A stretch of DNA of 53,096 bases from Liolophura sinensis (GCF_032854445.1 NW_027018239.1:1-53096), one strand, 5' to 3'; positions 36,301 to 50,383 are shown, counted from the stretch's first letter. Made by a program: numbers and translations. Notes: generated by a model not told the origin, from the letters alone.

Positions 36301-37184
36301 AAAGACATTGAGTTTGTCTTCGACTTAGAAGTGAGACATTTGCTGGGTGAGTTAAATGGGCTTGGCCCAAAGATTTGACGTCGTCTGGGCTACCGAAGGG
36401 CACATAACTTATAATGAAAAGTTGAATATAGTAATGACCAGTCGCGATTGTACATAGTTAATGTAGCCGAATTCAGTTAGCAAAAAGACCAGGCAAAAAT
36501 CCAAAAGTAGAAAAACTGTTCCAATGCTGCTGGTAAGAGGCTAATCCGACGTATTTTTTGACGAGAAATCGAATGGTGCAAACCGCGTTGCTCTCCGACC
36601 AATACTTTTGGCTGTAGCCACAAATGAATAATCATTGATGTCAAGATCACGTGCCCAGCAACGGCTCTTACTCCATGGAAACCAAGGAAATTTGCAATTT
36701 TTCAACAGCTGGGGATGCCTGGCCCAATTGCGCATCTTTTGGCACCTTATTGATGTAGGTCAGTGTTCAATTGTACTTTTTACAGCGGACTGTATCAAGT
36801 ACCTTGTGTTTTTTTTATATACAAATGGTGTGGTTTTTCTACATGTAGATAAAGACATTGAGTTTGTCTTCGACTTAGAAGTAAGACATTTGCTGGGTGA
36901 GTTAAATGGGCTTGGCCCAAAGATTTGACGTCGTCTGGGCTACCGAAGGGCACATAACTTATAATGAAAAGTTGAATATAGTAATGACCAGTCGCGATTG
37001 TACATAGTTAATGTAGCCGATTTCAATTAGAAAAAATACCAGGCAAAAATCCAAAAGTGGAAAAACTGTTCCAATGCTGCTGGTAAGAGGCTAATCCGAC
37101 GTATTTTTTGACGAGAAATCGAATGGTGCAAACCGCGTTGCTCTCCGACCAATACTTTTGGCTGTAGCCACAAATGAATAATCA
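33337..37184 (+). repeat. Region C HOR unit 3 (shortened, M61-M67)
   Basis: The order M61 (GTGCTTTTTTT), M62, M63 (CTGAAGATG), M64 (T7, GGTTTGG), M65, M66 (CCTGACCCAATTGAG, GAATTC tail), M67 (CTGGGGATG) repeats the HOR but lacks a separate CAGACTTTATCATG monomer and the ninth monomer. M67 differs from M49 and M59 in having CATTTGC, GGGCACA and the TTAGAAAAAATACC tail. It therefore already shows region D character and marks the transition. Confidence 0.82.
35536..36085 (+). repeat. Fusion monomer M65
   Basis: The head of M65 matches the M42/M56 subtype: it is preceded by AATTTGACG and carries CGGACTGTATCAAG and a T8 tract. Its tail ends in ACCACG like M43 and M57, not ACCGCG like M42 and M56. 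M65 therefore fits a chimera of two adjacent HOR members joined by a one-monomer deletion. The break lies between about 150 and 495 bp from its start, where the two parents are nearly identical. Confidence 0.65.
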
Positions 37185-39933
37185 TTGATCTCAAGATCAC
37201 GTGCCCAGCAACGGCTCTTACTCCATGGAAACCAAGGAAATTTGCAATTTTTCAACAGCTGGAGATGCCTGGCCCAGTTGCGCATCTTTTGGCACCTTAT
37301 TGATGTGGGTCAGTGTTCAATTGTACTTTTTACAGCAGACTTTATCATGTACCTTGTGTTTTTTTTATATACAAATGGTGTGGTTTTTCTACATGTAGAT
37401 AAAGACATTGAGTTTGTCTTCGACTTAGAAGTAAGACATTTGCTGGGTGAGTTAAATGGGCTTGGCCCAAAGATTTGACGTCGTCTGGGCTACCGAAGGG
37501 CACATAACTTATAATGAAAAGTTGAATATAGTAATGACCAGTCGCGATTGTACATAGTTAATGTAGCCGATTTCAATTAGAAAAAATACCAGGCAAAAAT
37601 CCAAAAGTGGAAAAACTGTTCCAATGCTGCTGGTAAGAGGCTAATCCGACGTATTTTTTGACGAGAAATCGAATGGTGCAAACCGCGTTGTTCTCCGACC
37701 AATACTTTTGGCTGTAGCCACAAATGAATAATCATTGATTTCAAGATCACGTGCCCAGCAACGGCTCTTACTCCATGGAAACCAAGGAAATTTGCAATTT
37801 TTCAACAGCTGGAGATGCCTGGCCCAATTGCGCATCTTTTGGCACCTTATTGATGTGGGTCAGTGTTCAATTGTACTTTTTACAGCGGACTGTATCAAGT
37901 ACCTTGTGTTTTTTTTATATACAAATGGTGTGGTTTTTCTACATGTAGATAAAGACATTGAGTTTGTCTTCGACTTAGAAGTAAGACATTTGCTGGGTGA
38001 GTTAAATGGGCTTGGCCCAAAGATTTGACGTCGTCTGGGCTACCGAAGGGCACATAACTTATAATGAAAAGTTGAATATAGTAATGACCAGTCGCGATTG
38101 TACATAGTTAATGTAGCCGATTTCAATTAGACAAAATAACAGGCAAAAATCCAAAAGTGGAAAAACTGTTCCAATGCGGCTGGTAAGAGGCTAATACGAC
38201 GTATTTTTTGACGAGAAATCGAATGGTGCAAACCGCGTTGCTCTCCGACCAATACTTTTGGCTGTAGCCACAAATGAATAATCATTGATGTCAAGATCAC
38301 GTGCCCAGCAACGGCTCTTACTCCATGGAAACCAAGGAAATTTGCAATTTTTCAACAGCTGGAGATGCCTGACCCAATTGCGCATCTTTTGGCACCTTAT
38401 TGATGTGGGTCAGTGTTCAATTGTACTTTTTACAGCAGACTTTATCATGTACCTTGTGTTTTTTTATATACAAATGGTGTGGTTTTTCTACATGTAGATA
38501 AAGACATTGAGTTTGTCTTCGACTTAGAAGTAAGACATTTGCTGGGTGAGTTAAATGGGCTTGGCCCAAAGATTTGACGTCGTCTGGGCTACCGAAGGGC
38601 ACATAACTTATAATGAAAAGTTGAATATAGTAATGACCAGTCGCGATTGTACATAGTTAATGTAGCCGATTTCAATTAGACAAAATACCAGGCAAAAATC
38701 CAAAAGTGGAAAAACTGTTCCAATGCTGCTGGTAAGAGGCTAATCCGACGTATTTTTTGACGAGAAATCGAAAGGGTGCAAACCACGTTGCTCTCCGACC
38801 AATACTTTTGGCTGTAGCCACAAATGAATAATCATTGATGTCAAGATCACGTGCCCAGCAACGGCTCTTACTCCATGGAAACCAAGGAAATTTGCAATTT
38901 TTCAACAGCTGGAGATGCCTGACCCAATTGAGCATCTTTTGGCACCTTATTGATGTGGGTCAGTGTTCAATTGTACTTTTTACAGCGGACTGTATCAAGT
39001 ACCTTGTGTTTTTTTATATACAAATGGTGTGGTTTTTCTACATGTAGATAAAGACATTGAGTTTGTCTTCGACTTAGAAGTGAGACATTTGCTGGGTGAG
39101 TTAAATGGGCTTGGCCCAAAGATTTGACGTCGTCTGGGCTACCGAAGGGCACATAACTTATAATGAAAAGTTGAATATAGTAATGACCAGTCGCGATTGT
39201 ACATAGTTAATGTAGCCGAATTCAGTTAGCAAAAAGACCAGGCAAAAATCCAAAAGTAGAAAAACTGTTCCAATGCTGCTGGTAAGAGGCTAATCCGACG
39301 TATTTTTTGACGAGAAATCGAATGGTGCAAACCGCGTTGCTCTCCGACCAATACTTTTGGCTGTAGCCACACATGAATAATCATTGATGTCAAGAACACG
39401 TGCCCAGCAACGGCTCTTACTCCATGGAAACCAAGGAAATTTGCAATTTTTCAACAGCTGGGGATGCCTGGCCCAATTGCGCATCTTTTGGCACCTTATT
39501 GATGTGGGTCAGTGTTCAATTGTACTTTTTACAGCGGACTGTATCAAGTACCTTGTGTTTTTTTTATATACAAATGGTGTGGTTTTTCTACATGTAGATA
39601 AAGACATTGAGTTTGTCTTCGACTTAGAAGTAAGACATTTGCTGGGTGAGTTAAATGGGCTTGGCCCAAAGATTTGACGTCGTCTGGGCTACCGAAGGCC
39701 ACATAACTTATAATGAAAAGTTGAATATAGTAATGACCAGTCGCGATTGTACATAGTTAATGTAGCCGATTTCAATTAGAAAAAATACCAGGCAAAAATC
39801 CAAAAGTGGAAAAACTGTTCCAATGCTGCTGGTAAGAGGCTAATCCGACGTATTTTTTGACGAGAAATCGAATGGTGCAAACCGCGTTGCTCTCCGACCA
39901 ATACTTTTGGCTGTAGCCACAAATGAATAATCA
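37185..39933 (+). repeat. Region D, first block (M68-M72, five-monomer offset)
   Basis: M66-M67-M68 recur as M71-M72-M73 at an offset of five monomers. M71 has CCTGACCCAATTGAG, GTGAGAC and the GAATTCAG tail, and M72 has CTGGGGATG. M68 and M69 open with GATCTC and GATTTC anchors. M69 and M70 share the TTAGACAAAATA tail type. M70 carries CAGACTTTATCATG and CCTGACCCAATTGCG, which is intermediate between subtypes. M71 is the rightmost monomer with GAATTC. Confidence 0.7.
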
Positions 39934-42900
39934 TTGATTTCAAGATCACGTGCCCAGCAACGGCTCTTACTCCATGGAAACCAAGGAAATTTGCAATTTT
40001 TCAACAGCTGGAGATGCCTGGCCCAATTGCGCATCTTTTGGCACCTTATTGATGTGGGTCAGTGTTCAATTGTACTTTTTACAGCGGACTGTATCAAGTA
40101 CCTTGTGTTTTTTTTTATATACAAATGGTGTGGTTTTTCTACATGTAGATAAAGACATTGAGTTTGTCTTCGACTTAGAAGAAAGACATTTGCTGGGGGA
40201 GTTAAATGGGCTTGTCCCAAAGATTTGACGTCGTCTGGGCTACCGAAGGGCACATAACTTATAATGAAAAGTTGAATATAGTAATGACCAGTCGCGATTG
40301 TACATAGTTAATGTAGCCGATTTCAATTAGAAAAAATACCAGGCAAAAATCCAAAAGTGGAAAAACTGTTCCAATGCTGCTGGTAAGAGGCTAATCCGAC
40401 GTTTTTTTGACGAGAAATTGAATGGTGCAAACCACGTTGCTCTTCGACCAATACTTTTGGCTGTAGCCACAAATGAATAATCATTGATGTCAAGATCACG
40501 TGCCCAGCAACGGCTCTTACTCCATGGAAACCAAGGAAATTTGCAATTTTTCAACAGCTGGAGATGCCTGGCCCAATTGCGCATCTTTTGGCACCTTATT
40601 GATGTGGGTCAGTGTTCAATTGTACTTTTTACAGCGGACTGTATCAAGTACCTTGTGTTTTTTTTATATACAAATGGTGTGGTTTTTCTACATGTAGATA
40701 AAGACATTGAGTTTGTCTTCGACTTAGAAGTAAGACAACTGCTGGGTGAGTTAAATGGGCTTGGCCCAAAGATTTGACGTCGTCTGGGCTACCGAAGGGC
40801 ACATAACTTATAATGAAAAGTTGAATATAGTAATGACCAGTCGCGATTGTACATAGTTAATGTAGCCGATTTCAATTAGAAAAAATACCAGGCAAAAATC
40901 CAAAAGTGGAAAAACTGTTCCAATGCTGCTGGTAAAAGGCTAATCCGACGTATTTTTTGACGAGAAATCGAATGGTGCAAACCGCGTTGCTCTCCGACCA
41001 ATACTTTTGGCTGTAGCCACAAATGAATAATCATTGATTTCAAGATCACGTGCCCAGCAACGGCTCTTACTCCATGGAAACCAAGGAAATTTGCAATTTT
41101 TCAACAGCTGGAGATGCCTGGCCCAATTGCGCATCTTTTGGCACCTTATTGATGTGGGTCAGTGTTCAATTGTACTTTTTACAGCGGACTGTATCAAGTA
41201 CCTTGTGTTTTTTTTATATACAAATGGTGTGGTTTTTCTACATGTAGATAAAGACATTGAGTTTGTCTTCGACTTAGAAGTAAGACATCTGCTGGGGGAG
41301 TTAAATGGGCTTGGCCCAAAGATTTGACGTCGTCTGGGCTACCGAAGGGCACATAACTTATAATGAAAAGTTGAATATAGTAATGACCAGTCGCGATTGT
41401 ACATAGTTAATGTAGCCGATTTCAATTAGAAAAAATACCAGGCAAAAATCCAAAAGTGGAAAAACTGTTCCAATGCTGCTGGTAAAAGGCTAATCCGACG
41501 TATTTTTTGACGAGAAATCGAATGGTGCAAACCGCGTTGCTCTCCGACCAATACTTTTGGCTGTAGCCACAAATGAATAATCATTGATTTCAAGATCACG
41601 TGCCCAGCAACGGCTCTTACTCCATGGAAACCAAGGAAATTTGCAATTTTTCAACAGCTGGAGATGCCTGGCCCAATTGCGCATCTTTTGGCACCTTATT
41701 GATGTGGGTCAGTGTTCAATTGTACTTTTTACAGCGGACTGTATCAAGTACCTTGTGTTTTTTTTATATACAAATGGTGTGGTTTTTCTACATGTAGATA
41801 AAGACATTGAGTTTGTCTTCGACTTAGAAGTAAGACATTTGCTGGGGGAGTTAAATGGGCTTGTCCCAAAGATTTGACGTCGTCTGGGCTACCGAAGGGC
41901 ACATAACTTATAATGAAAAGTTGAATATAGTAATGACCAGTCGCGATTGTACATAGTTAATGTAGCCGATTTCAATTAGAAAAAATACCAGGCAAAAATC
42001 CAAAAGTGGAAAAACTGTTCCAATGCTGCTGGTAAGAGGCTAATCCGACGTTTTTTTTGACGAGAAATTGAATGGTGCAAACCACGTTGCTCTCCGACCA
42101 ATACTTTTGGCTGTAGCCACAAATGAATAATCATTGATGTCAAGATCACGTGCCCAGCAACGGCTCTTACTCCATGGAAACCAAGGAAATTTGCAATTTT
42201 TCAACAGCTGGAGATGCCTGGCCCAATTGCGCATCTTTTGGCACCTTATTGATGTGGGTCAGTGTTCAATTGTACTTTTTACAGCGGACTGTATCAAGTA
42301 CCTTGTGTTTTTTTTATATACAAATGGTGTGGTTTTTCTACATGTAGATAAAGACATTGAGTTTGTCTTCGACTTAGAAGTAAGACAACTGCTGGGTGAG
42401 TTAAATGGGCTTGGCCCAAAGATTTGACGTCGTCTGGGCTACCGAAGGGCACATAACTTATAATGAAAAGTTGAATATAGTAATGACCAGTCGCGATTGT
42501 ACATAGTTAATGTAGCCGATTTCAATTAGAAAAAATACCAGGCAAAAAATCCAAAAGTGGAAAAACTGTTCCAATGCTGCTGGTAAAAGGCTAATCCGAC
42601 GTATTTTTTGACGAGAAATCGAATGGTGCAAACCGCGTTGCTCTCCGACCAATACTTTTGGGCTGTAGCCACAAATGAATAATCATTGATTTCAAGATCA
42701 CGTGCCCAGCAACGGCTCTTACTCCATGGAAACCAAGGAAATTTGCAATTTTTCAACAGCTGGAGATGCCTGGCCAATTGCGCATCTTTTGGCACCTTAT
42801 TGATGTGGGTCAGTGTTCAATTGTACTTTTTACAGCGGACTGTATCAAGTACCTTGTGTTTTTTTTATATACAAATGGTGTGGTTTTTCTACATGTAGAT

Positions 42901-43233
42901 AAAGACATTGAGTTTGTCTTCGACTTAGAAGTAAGACATTTGCTGGGTGAGTTAAATGGGCTTGGCCCAAAGATTTGACGTCGTCTGGGCTACCGAAGGC
43001 CACATAACTTATAATGAAAAGTTGAATATAGTAATGACCAGTCGCGATTGTACATAGTTAATGTAGCCGATTTCAATTAGCAAAAAAGACCTGGCAAAAA
43101 TCCAAAGTGGAAAAACTGTTCCAATGCTGCTGGTAAGAGGCTAATCCGACGTATTTTTTGACGAGAAATCGAATGGTGCAAACCGCGTTGCTCTCCGACC
43201 AATACTTTGGCTGTAGCCACAAATGAATAATCA
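39934..43233 (+). repeat. Region D trimer HOR (M73-M75, M76-M78)
   Basis: M73 and M76 share the GATTTC anchor, GGGGGAG, CTTGTCCC, a tail with a pure T run (GACGTTTTTTT, the usual A lost), GAAATTGAATGG and ACCACG. M74 and M77 share CAACTGC and GGTAAAAGGC. M75 and M78 both return to the GATTTC anchor. The same M73/M76 subtype reappears as M82 (44884) and M96 (52586), each with the GACGTTTTTTTT tail. Confidence 0.75.
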
Positions 43234-45983
43234 TTGATGTCAAGATCACGTGCCCAGCAACGGCTCTTACTCCATGGAAACCAAGGAAATTTGCAATTTT
43301 TCAACAGCTGGAGATGCCTGGCCCAATTGCGCATCTTTTGGCACCTTATTGATGTGGGTCAGTGTTCAATTGTACTTTTTACAGCGGACTGTATCAAGTA
43401 CCTTGTGTTTTTTTTATATACAAATGGTGTGGTTTTTCTACATGTAGATAAAGACATTGAGTTTGTCTTCGACTTAGAAGTAAGACATTTGCTGGGTGAG
43501 TTAAATGGGCTTGGCCCAAAGATTTGACGTCGTCTGGGCTACCGAAGGCCACATAACTTATAATGAAAAGTTGAATATAGTAATGACCAGTAGCGATTGT
43601 ACATAGTTAATGTAGCCGATTTCAATTAGCAAAAAGACCTGGCAAAAATCCAAAAGTGGAAAAACTGTTCCAATGCTGCTGGTAAGAGGCTAATCCGACG
43701 TATTTTTTGACGAGAAATCGAATGGTGCAAACCGCGTTGCTCTCCGACCAATACTTTTGGCTGTAGCCACAAATGAATAATCATTGATGTCAAGATCACG
43801 TGCCCAGCAACGGCTCTTACTCCATGGAAACCAAGGAAATTTGCAATTTTTCAACAGCTGGAGATGCCTGGCCCAATTGCGCATCTTTTGGCACCTTATT
43901 GATGTGGGTCAGTGTTCAATTGTACTTTTTACAGCGGACTGTATCAAGTACCTTGTGTTTTTTTTATATACAAATGGTGTGGTTTTTCTACATGTAGATA
44001 AAGACATTGAGTTTGTCTTCGACTTAGAAGTAAGACATTTGCTGGGTGAGTTAAATGGGCTTGGCCCAAAGATTTGACGTCGTCTGGGCTACCGAAGGGC
44101 ACATAACTTATAATGAAAAGTTGAATATAGTAATGACCAGTCGCGATTGTACATAGTTAATGTAGCCGATTTCAATTAGAAAAAATACCAGGCAAAAATC
44201 CAAAAGTGGAAAAACTGTTCCAATGCTGCTGGTAAGAGGCTAATCCGACGTATTTTTTGACGAGAAATCGAATGGTGCAAACCGCGTTGCTCTCCGACCA
44301 ATACTTTTGGCTGTAGCCACAAATGAATAATCATTGATGTCAAGATCACGTGCCCAGCAACGGCTCTTACTCCATGGAAACCAAGGAAATTTGCAATTTT
44401 TCAACAGCTGGAGATGCCTGGCCCAATTGCGCATCTTTTGGTACCTTATTGATGTGGGTCAGTGTTCAATTGTACTTTTTACAGCAGACTTAATCATGTA
44501 CCTTGTGTTTTTTTTATATACAAATGGTGTGGTTTTTCTACATGTAGATAAAGACATTGAGTTTGTCTTCGACTTAGAAGTAAGACATTTGCTGGGTGAG
44601 TTAAATGGGCTTGGCCCAAAGATTTGACGTCGTCTGGGCTACCGAAGGGCACATAACTTATAATGAAAAGTTGAATATAGTAATGACCAGTCGCGATTGT
44701 ACATAGTTAATGTAGCCGATTTCAATTAGAAAAAATACCAGGCAAAAATCCAAAAGTGGAAAAACTGTTCCAATGCTGCTGGTAAGAGGCTAATCCGACG
44801 TATTTTTTGACGAGAAATCGAATGGTGCAAACCGCGTTGCTCTCCGACCAATACTTTTGGCTGTAGCCACAAATGAATAATCATTGATTTCAAGATCACG
44901 TGCCCAGCAACGGCTCTTACTCCATGGAAACCAAGGAAATTTGCAATTTTTCAACAGCTGGAGATGCCTGGCCCAATTGCGCATCTTTTGGCACCTTATT
45001 GATGTGGGTCAGTGTTCAATTGTACTTTTTACAGCGGACTGTATCAAGTACCTTGTGTTTTTTTTATATACAAATGGTGTGGTTTTTCTACATGTAGATA
45101 AAGACATTGAGTTTGTCTTCGACTTAGAAGTAAGACATTTGCTGGGGGAGTAAAATGGGCTTGTCCCAAAGATTTGACGTCGTCTGGGCTACCGAAGGGC
45201 ACATAACTTATAATGAAAAGTTGAATATAGTAATGACCAGTCGCGATTGTACATAGTTAATGTAGCCGATTTCAATTAGAAAAAATACCAGGCAAAAATC
45301 CAAAAGTGGAAAAACTGTTCCAATGCTGCTGGTAAGAGGCTAATCCGACGTTTTTTTTGACGAGAAATTGAATGGTGCAAACCACGTTGCTCTCCGACCA
45401 ATACTTTTGGCTGTAGCCACAAATGAATAATCATTGATGTCAAGATCACGTGCCCAGCAACGGCTCTTACTCCATGGAAACCAAGGAAATTTGCAATTTT
45501 TCAACAGCTGGAGATGCCTGGCCCAATTGCGCATCTTTTGGCACCTTATTGATGTGGGTCAGTGTTCAATTGTACTTTTTACAGCGGACTGTATCAAGTA
45601 CCTTGTGTTTTTTTTATATACAAATGGTGTGGTTTTTCTACATGTAGATAAAGACATTGAGTTTGTCTTCGACTTAGAAGTAAGACAACTGCTGGGGGAG
45701 TTAAATGGGCTTGGCCCAAAGATTTGACGTCGTCTGGGCTACCGAAGGGCACATAACTTATAATGAAAAGTTGAATATAGTAATGACCAGTCGCGATTGT
45801 ACATAGTTAATGTAGCCGATTTCAATTAGCAAAAAGACCAGGCAAAAATCCAAAAGTGGAAAAACTGTTCCAATGCTGCTGGTAAGAGGCTAATCCGACG
45901 TATTTTTTGACGAGAAATCGAATGGTGCAAACCGCGTTGCTCTCCGACCAATACTTTTGGCTGTAGCCACATATGAATAATCA
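43234..45983 (+). repeat. Region D block M79-M83
   Basis: This is five monomers of exactly 550 bp each, an indel-free island inside the otherwise indel-rich right part. M79 has the TTAGCAAAAAGACCTGG tail and a private CAGTAGCGA. M80 is near consensus with the TTAGAAAAAATACC tail. M81 has TTGGTACC and CAGACTTAATCATG. M82 has GATTTC, GGGGGAG, CTTGTCCC and the pure-T tail. M83 has CAACTGC and GGGGGAG. M80-M82 reappear at the right edge as M94-M96. Confidence 0.75.
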
Positions 45984-48900
45984 TTGATGTCAAGATCACG
46001 TGCCCAGCAACGGCTCTTACTCCATGGAAACCAAGGAAATTTGCAATTTTTCAACAGCTGGAGATGCCTGGCCCAATTGCGCATCTTTTGGCACCTTATT
46101 GATGTGGGTCAGTGTTCAATTGTACTTTTTACAGCGGACTGTATCAAGTACCTTGTGTTTTTTTTTTATATACAAATGGTGTGGTTTTTCTACATGTAGA
46201 TAAAGACATTGAGTTTGTCTTCGACTTAGAAGTAAGACATTTGCTGGGTGAGTTAAATGGGCTTGGCCCAAAGATTTGACGTCGTCTGGGCTACCGAAGG
46301 CCACATAACTTATAATGAAAAGTTGAATATAGTAATGACCAGTCGCGATTGTACATAGTTAATGTAGCCGATTTCAGTTAGCAAAAAGACCTGGCAAAAA
46401 TCCAAAAGTGGAAAAACTGTTCCAATGCTGCTGGTAAGAGGCTAATCCGACGTATTTTTTGACGAGAAATCGAATGGTGCAAACCGCGTTGCTCTCCGAC
46501 CAATACTTTTGGCTGTAGCCACAAATGAATAATCATTGATGTCAAGATCACGTGCCCAGCAACGGCTCTTACTCCATGGAAACCAAGGAAATTTGCAATT
46601 TTTCAACAGTTGGAGATGCCTGGCCCAATTGCGCATCTTTTGGCACCTTATTGATGTGGGTCAGTGTTCAATTGTACTTTTTACAGCGGACTGTATCAAG
46701 AACCTTGTGTTTTTTTTATATACAAATGGTGTGGTTTTTCTACATGTAGATAAAGACATTGAGTTTGTCTTCGACTTAGAAGTAAGACATTTGCTGGGTG
46801 AGTTAAATGGGCTTGTCCCAAAGATTTGACGTCGTCTGGGCTACCGAAGGGCACATAACTTATAATGAAAAGTTGAATATAGTAATGACCAGTCGCGATT
46901 GTACATAGTTAATGTAGCCGATTTCAATTCGCAAAAAGACCAGGCAAAAATCCAAAAGTGGAAAAACTGTTCCAATGCTGCTGGTAAGAGGCTAATCCGA
47001 CGTATTTTTGACGAGAAATCGAATGGTGCAAACCGCGTTGCTCTCCGACCAATACTTTTGGCTGTAGCCACAAATGAATAATCATTGATGTCAAGATCAC
47101 GTGCCCAGCAACTGCTCTTACTCCATGGAAACCAAGGAAATTTGCAATTTTTCAACAGCTGGAGATGCCTGGCCCAATTGCGCATCTTTTGGCACCTTAT
47201 TGATGTGGGGTCAGTGTTCATTGTACTTTTACAGCGGACTGTATCAAGTACCTTGTGTTTTTTTTATATACAAATGGTGTGGTTTTTCTACATGTAGATC
47301 AAGACATTGAGTTTGTCTTCGACTTAGAAGTAAAACATTTGCTGGGTGAGTTAAATGGGCTTGGCCCAAAGATTTGACGTCGTCTGGGCTACCGAAGGGC
47401 ACATAACTTATAATGAAAGTTGAATATAGTAATGACCAGTCGCGATTGTACATAGTTAATGTAGCCGGATTTCAATTAGACAAAATACCAGGCAAAAATC
47501 CAAAAGTGGAAAAACTGTTCCAATGCTGCTGGTAAGAGGCTAATCCGACGTATTTTTTGACGACAAATTGAATGGTGCAAACCCACGTTGCTCTCCGACC
47601 AATACTTTTGGCTGTAGCCACAAATGAATAATCATTGATGTCAAGATCACGTGCCCAGCAACGGCTCTTACTCCATGGAAACCAAGGAAATTTGCAATTT
47701 TTCAACAGCTGGAGATGCCTGCCCAATTGCGCATCTTTTGGCACCTTATTGATGTGGGTCAGTGTTCAATTGTACTTTTTACAGCGGACTGTATCAAGTA
47801 CCTTGTGTTTTTTTTATATACAAATGGTGTGGTTTTTCTACATGTAGATAAAGACATTGAGTTTGTCTTCGACTTAGAAGTAAGACAACTGCTGGGTGAG
47901 TTAAATGGGCTTGGCCCAAAGATTTGACGTCGTCTGGGCTACCGAAGGGCACATAACTTATAATGAAAAGTTGAATATAGTAATGACCAGTCGCGATTGT
48001 ACATAGTTAATGTAGCCGATTTCAATTAGCAAAAAGACCAGGCAAAATCCAAAAGTGAAAAACTGTTCCAATGCTGCTGGTAAGAGGCTAATCCGACGTA
48101 TTTTTTGACGAGAAATCGAATGGTGCAAACCGCGTTTCTCTCCGACCAATACTTTTGGCTGTAGCCACAAATGAATAATCATTGATTTCAAGATCACGTG
48201 CCCAGCAACGGCTCTTACTCCATGGAAACCAAGGAAATTTGCAATCTTTTCAAAGGTTGGAGATGCTGGCCCAATTGCGCATCTTTTGGCACCTTATTGA
48301 TGTGGGTCAGTGTTCAATTGTACTTTTTACAGCGGACTGTATCAAGTACCTTGTGTTTTTTTTATATACAAATGGTGTGGTTTTTCTACATGTAGATAAA
48401 GACATTGAGTTTGTCTTCGACTTAGAAGTAAGACATTTGCTGGGTGAGTTAAATGGGCTTGGCCCAAAGATTTGACGTCGTCTGGGCTACCGAAGGCCAC
48501 ATAACTTATAATGAAAAGTTGAATATAGTAATGACCAGTCGCGATTGTACATAGTTAATGTAGCCGATTTCAGTTAGCAAAAAGACCTGGGCAAAAATCC
48601 AAAAGTGGAAAAACTGTTCCAATGCTGCTGGTAAGAGGCTAATCCGACGTATTTTTTGACGAGAAATCGAATGGTGCAAACCGCGTTGCTCTCCGACCAA
48701 TACTTTTGGCTGTAGCCACAAATGAATAATCATTGATGTCAAGATCACGTGCCCAGCAACGGCTCTTACTCCATGGAAACCAAGGAAATTTGCAATTTTT
48801 CAACAGTTGGAGATGCCTGGCCCAATTGCGCATCTTTTGGCACCTTATTGATGTGGGTCAGTGTTCAATTGTACTTTTTACAGCGGACTGTATCAAGTAC

Positions 48901-50383
48901 CTTGTGTTTTTTTTATATACAAATGGTGTGGTTTTTCTACATGTAGATAAAGACATTGAGTTTGTCTTCGACTTAGAAGTAAGACATTTGCTGGGTGAGT
49001 TAAATGGGCTTGGCCCAAAGATTTGACGTCGTCTGGGCTACCGAAGGGCACATAACTTATAATGAAAAGTTGAATATAGTAATGACCAGTCGCGATTGTA
49101 CATAGTTAATGTAGCCGATTTCAATTCGCAAAAAGACCAGGCAAAGATGCAAAAGTGAAAAAACTGTTCCAATGCTGCTGGTAAGAGGCTAATCCGACGT
49201 ATTTTTTGACGAGAAATCGAATGGTGCAAACCGCGTTGCTCTCCGACCAATACTTTTGGCTGTAGCCACAAATGAATAATCATTGATGTCAAGATCACGT
49301 GCCCAGCAACTGCTCTTACTCCATGGAAACCAAGGAAATTTGCAATTTTTCAACAGCTGGAGATGCCTGGCCCAATTGCGCATCTTTTGGCACCTTATTG
49401 ATGTGGGTCAGTGTTCAATTGTACTTTTTACAGCGGACTGTATCAAGTACCTTGTGTTTTTTTTATATACAAATGGTGTGGTTTTTCTACATGTAGATAA
49501 AGACCATTGAGTTTGTCTTCGACTTAGAAGTAAGACATTTGCTGGGTGAGTTAAATGGGCTTGGCCCAAAGATTTGACGTCGTCTGGGCTACCGAAGGCC
49601 ACATAACTTATAATGAAAAGTTGAATATAGTAATGACCAGTCGCGATTGTACATAGTTAATGTAGCCGATTTCAATTAGCAAAAAGACCTGGCAAAAATC
49701 CAAAAGTGGAAAAACTGTTCCAATGCTGCTGGTAAGAGGCTAATCCGACGTATTTTTTGACGAGAAATCGAATGGTGCAAACCGCGTTGCTCTCCGACCA
49801 ATACTTTTGGCTGTAGCCACAAATGAATAATCATTGATGTCAAGATCACGTGCCCAGCAACGGCTCTTACTCCATGGAAACCAAGGAAATTTGCAATTTT
49901 TCAACAGCTGGAGATGCCTGGCCCAATTGCGCATCTTTTGGCACCTTATTGATGTGGGTCAGTGTTCAATTGTACTTTTTACAGCGGACTGTATCAAGTA
50001 CCTTGTGTTTTTTTTATATACAAATGGTGTGGTTTTTCTACATGTAGATAAAGACATTGAGTTTGTCTTCGACTTAGAAGTAAGACATTTGCTGGGTGAG
50101 TTAAATGGGCTTGGCCCAAAGATTTGACGTCGTCTGGGCTACCGAAGGGCACATAACTTATAATGAAAAGTTGAATATAGTAATGACCAGTCGCGATTGT
50201 ACATAGTTAATGTAGCCGATTTCAATTAGAAAAAATACCAGGCAAAAATCCAAAAGTGGAAAAACTGTTCCAATGCTGCTGGTAAGAGGCTAATCCGACG
50301 TATTTTTTGACGAGAAATCGAATGGTGCAAACCGCGTTGCTCTCCGACCAATACTTTTGGCTGTAGCCACAAATGAATAATCA
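45984..50383 (+). repeat. Region D tetramer, M84-M87 and M88-M91
   Basis: M84-M85-M86 match M88-M89-M90 at an offset of four monomers. M84 and M88 have a GATTTCAGTTAGC tail with CTGG. M85 and M89 have ACAGTTGG in place of ACAGCTGG, and the TTCGC tail. M86 and M90 have CAACTGCTC in place of CAACGGCTC. M87 and M91 do not match, since M87 carries CAACTGC and M91 CATTTGC. The match survives despite many singleton indels in M86-M88, so the HOR pattern is independent of those indels. Confidence 0.7.

Noticed and set aside
46841-47221. Longest reverse frame, 126 codons
   Set aside because: It exists only because a one-base deletion in the GTATTTTTTGACG run of M85 joins two shorter frames. It lies in the segment where singleton indels look like consensus errors.
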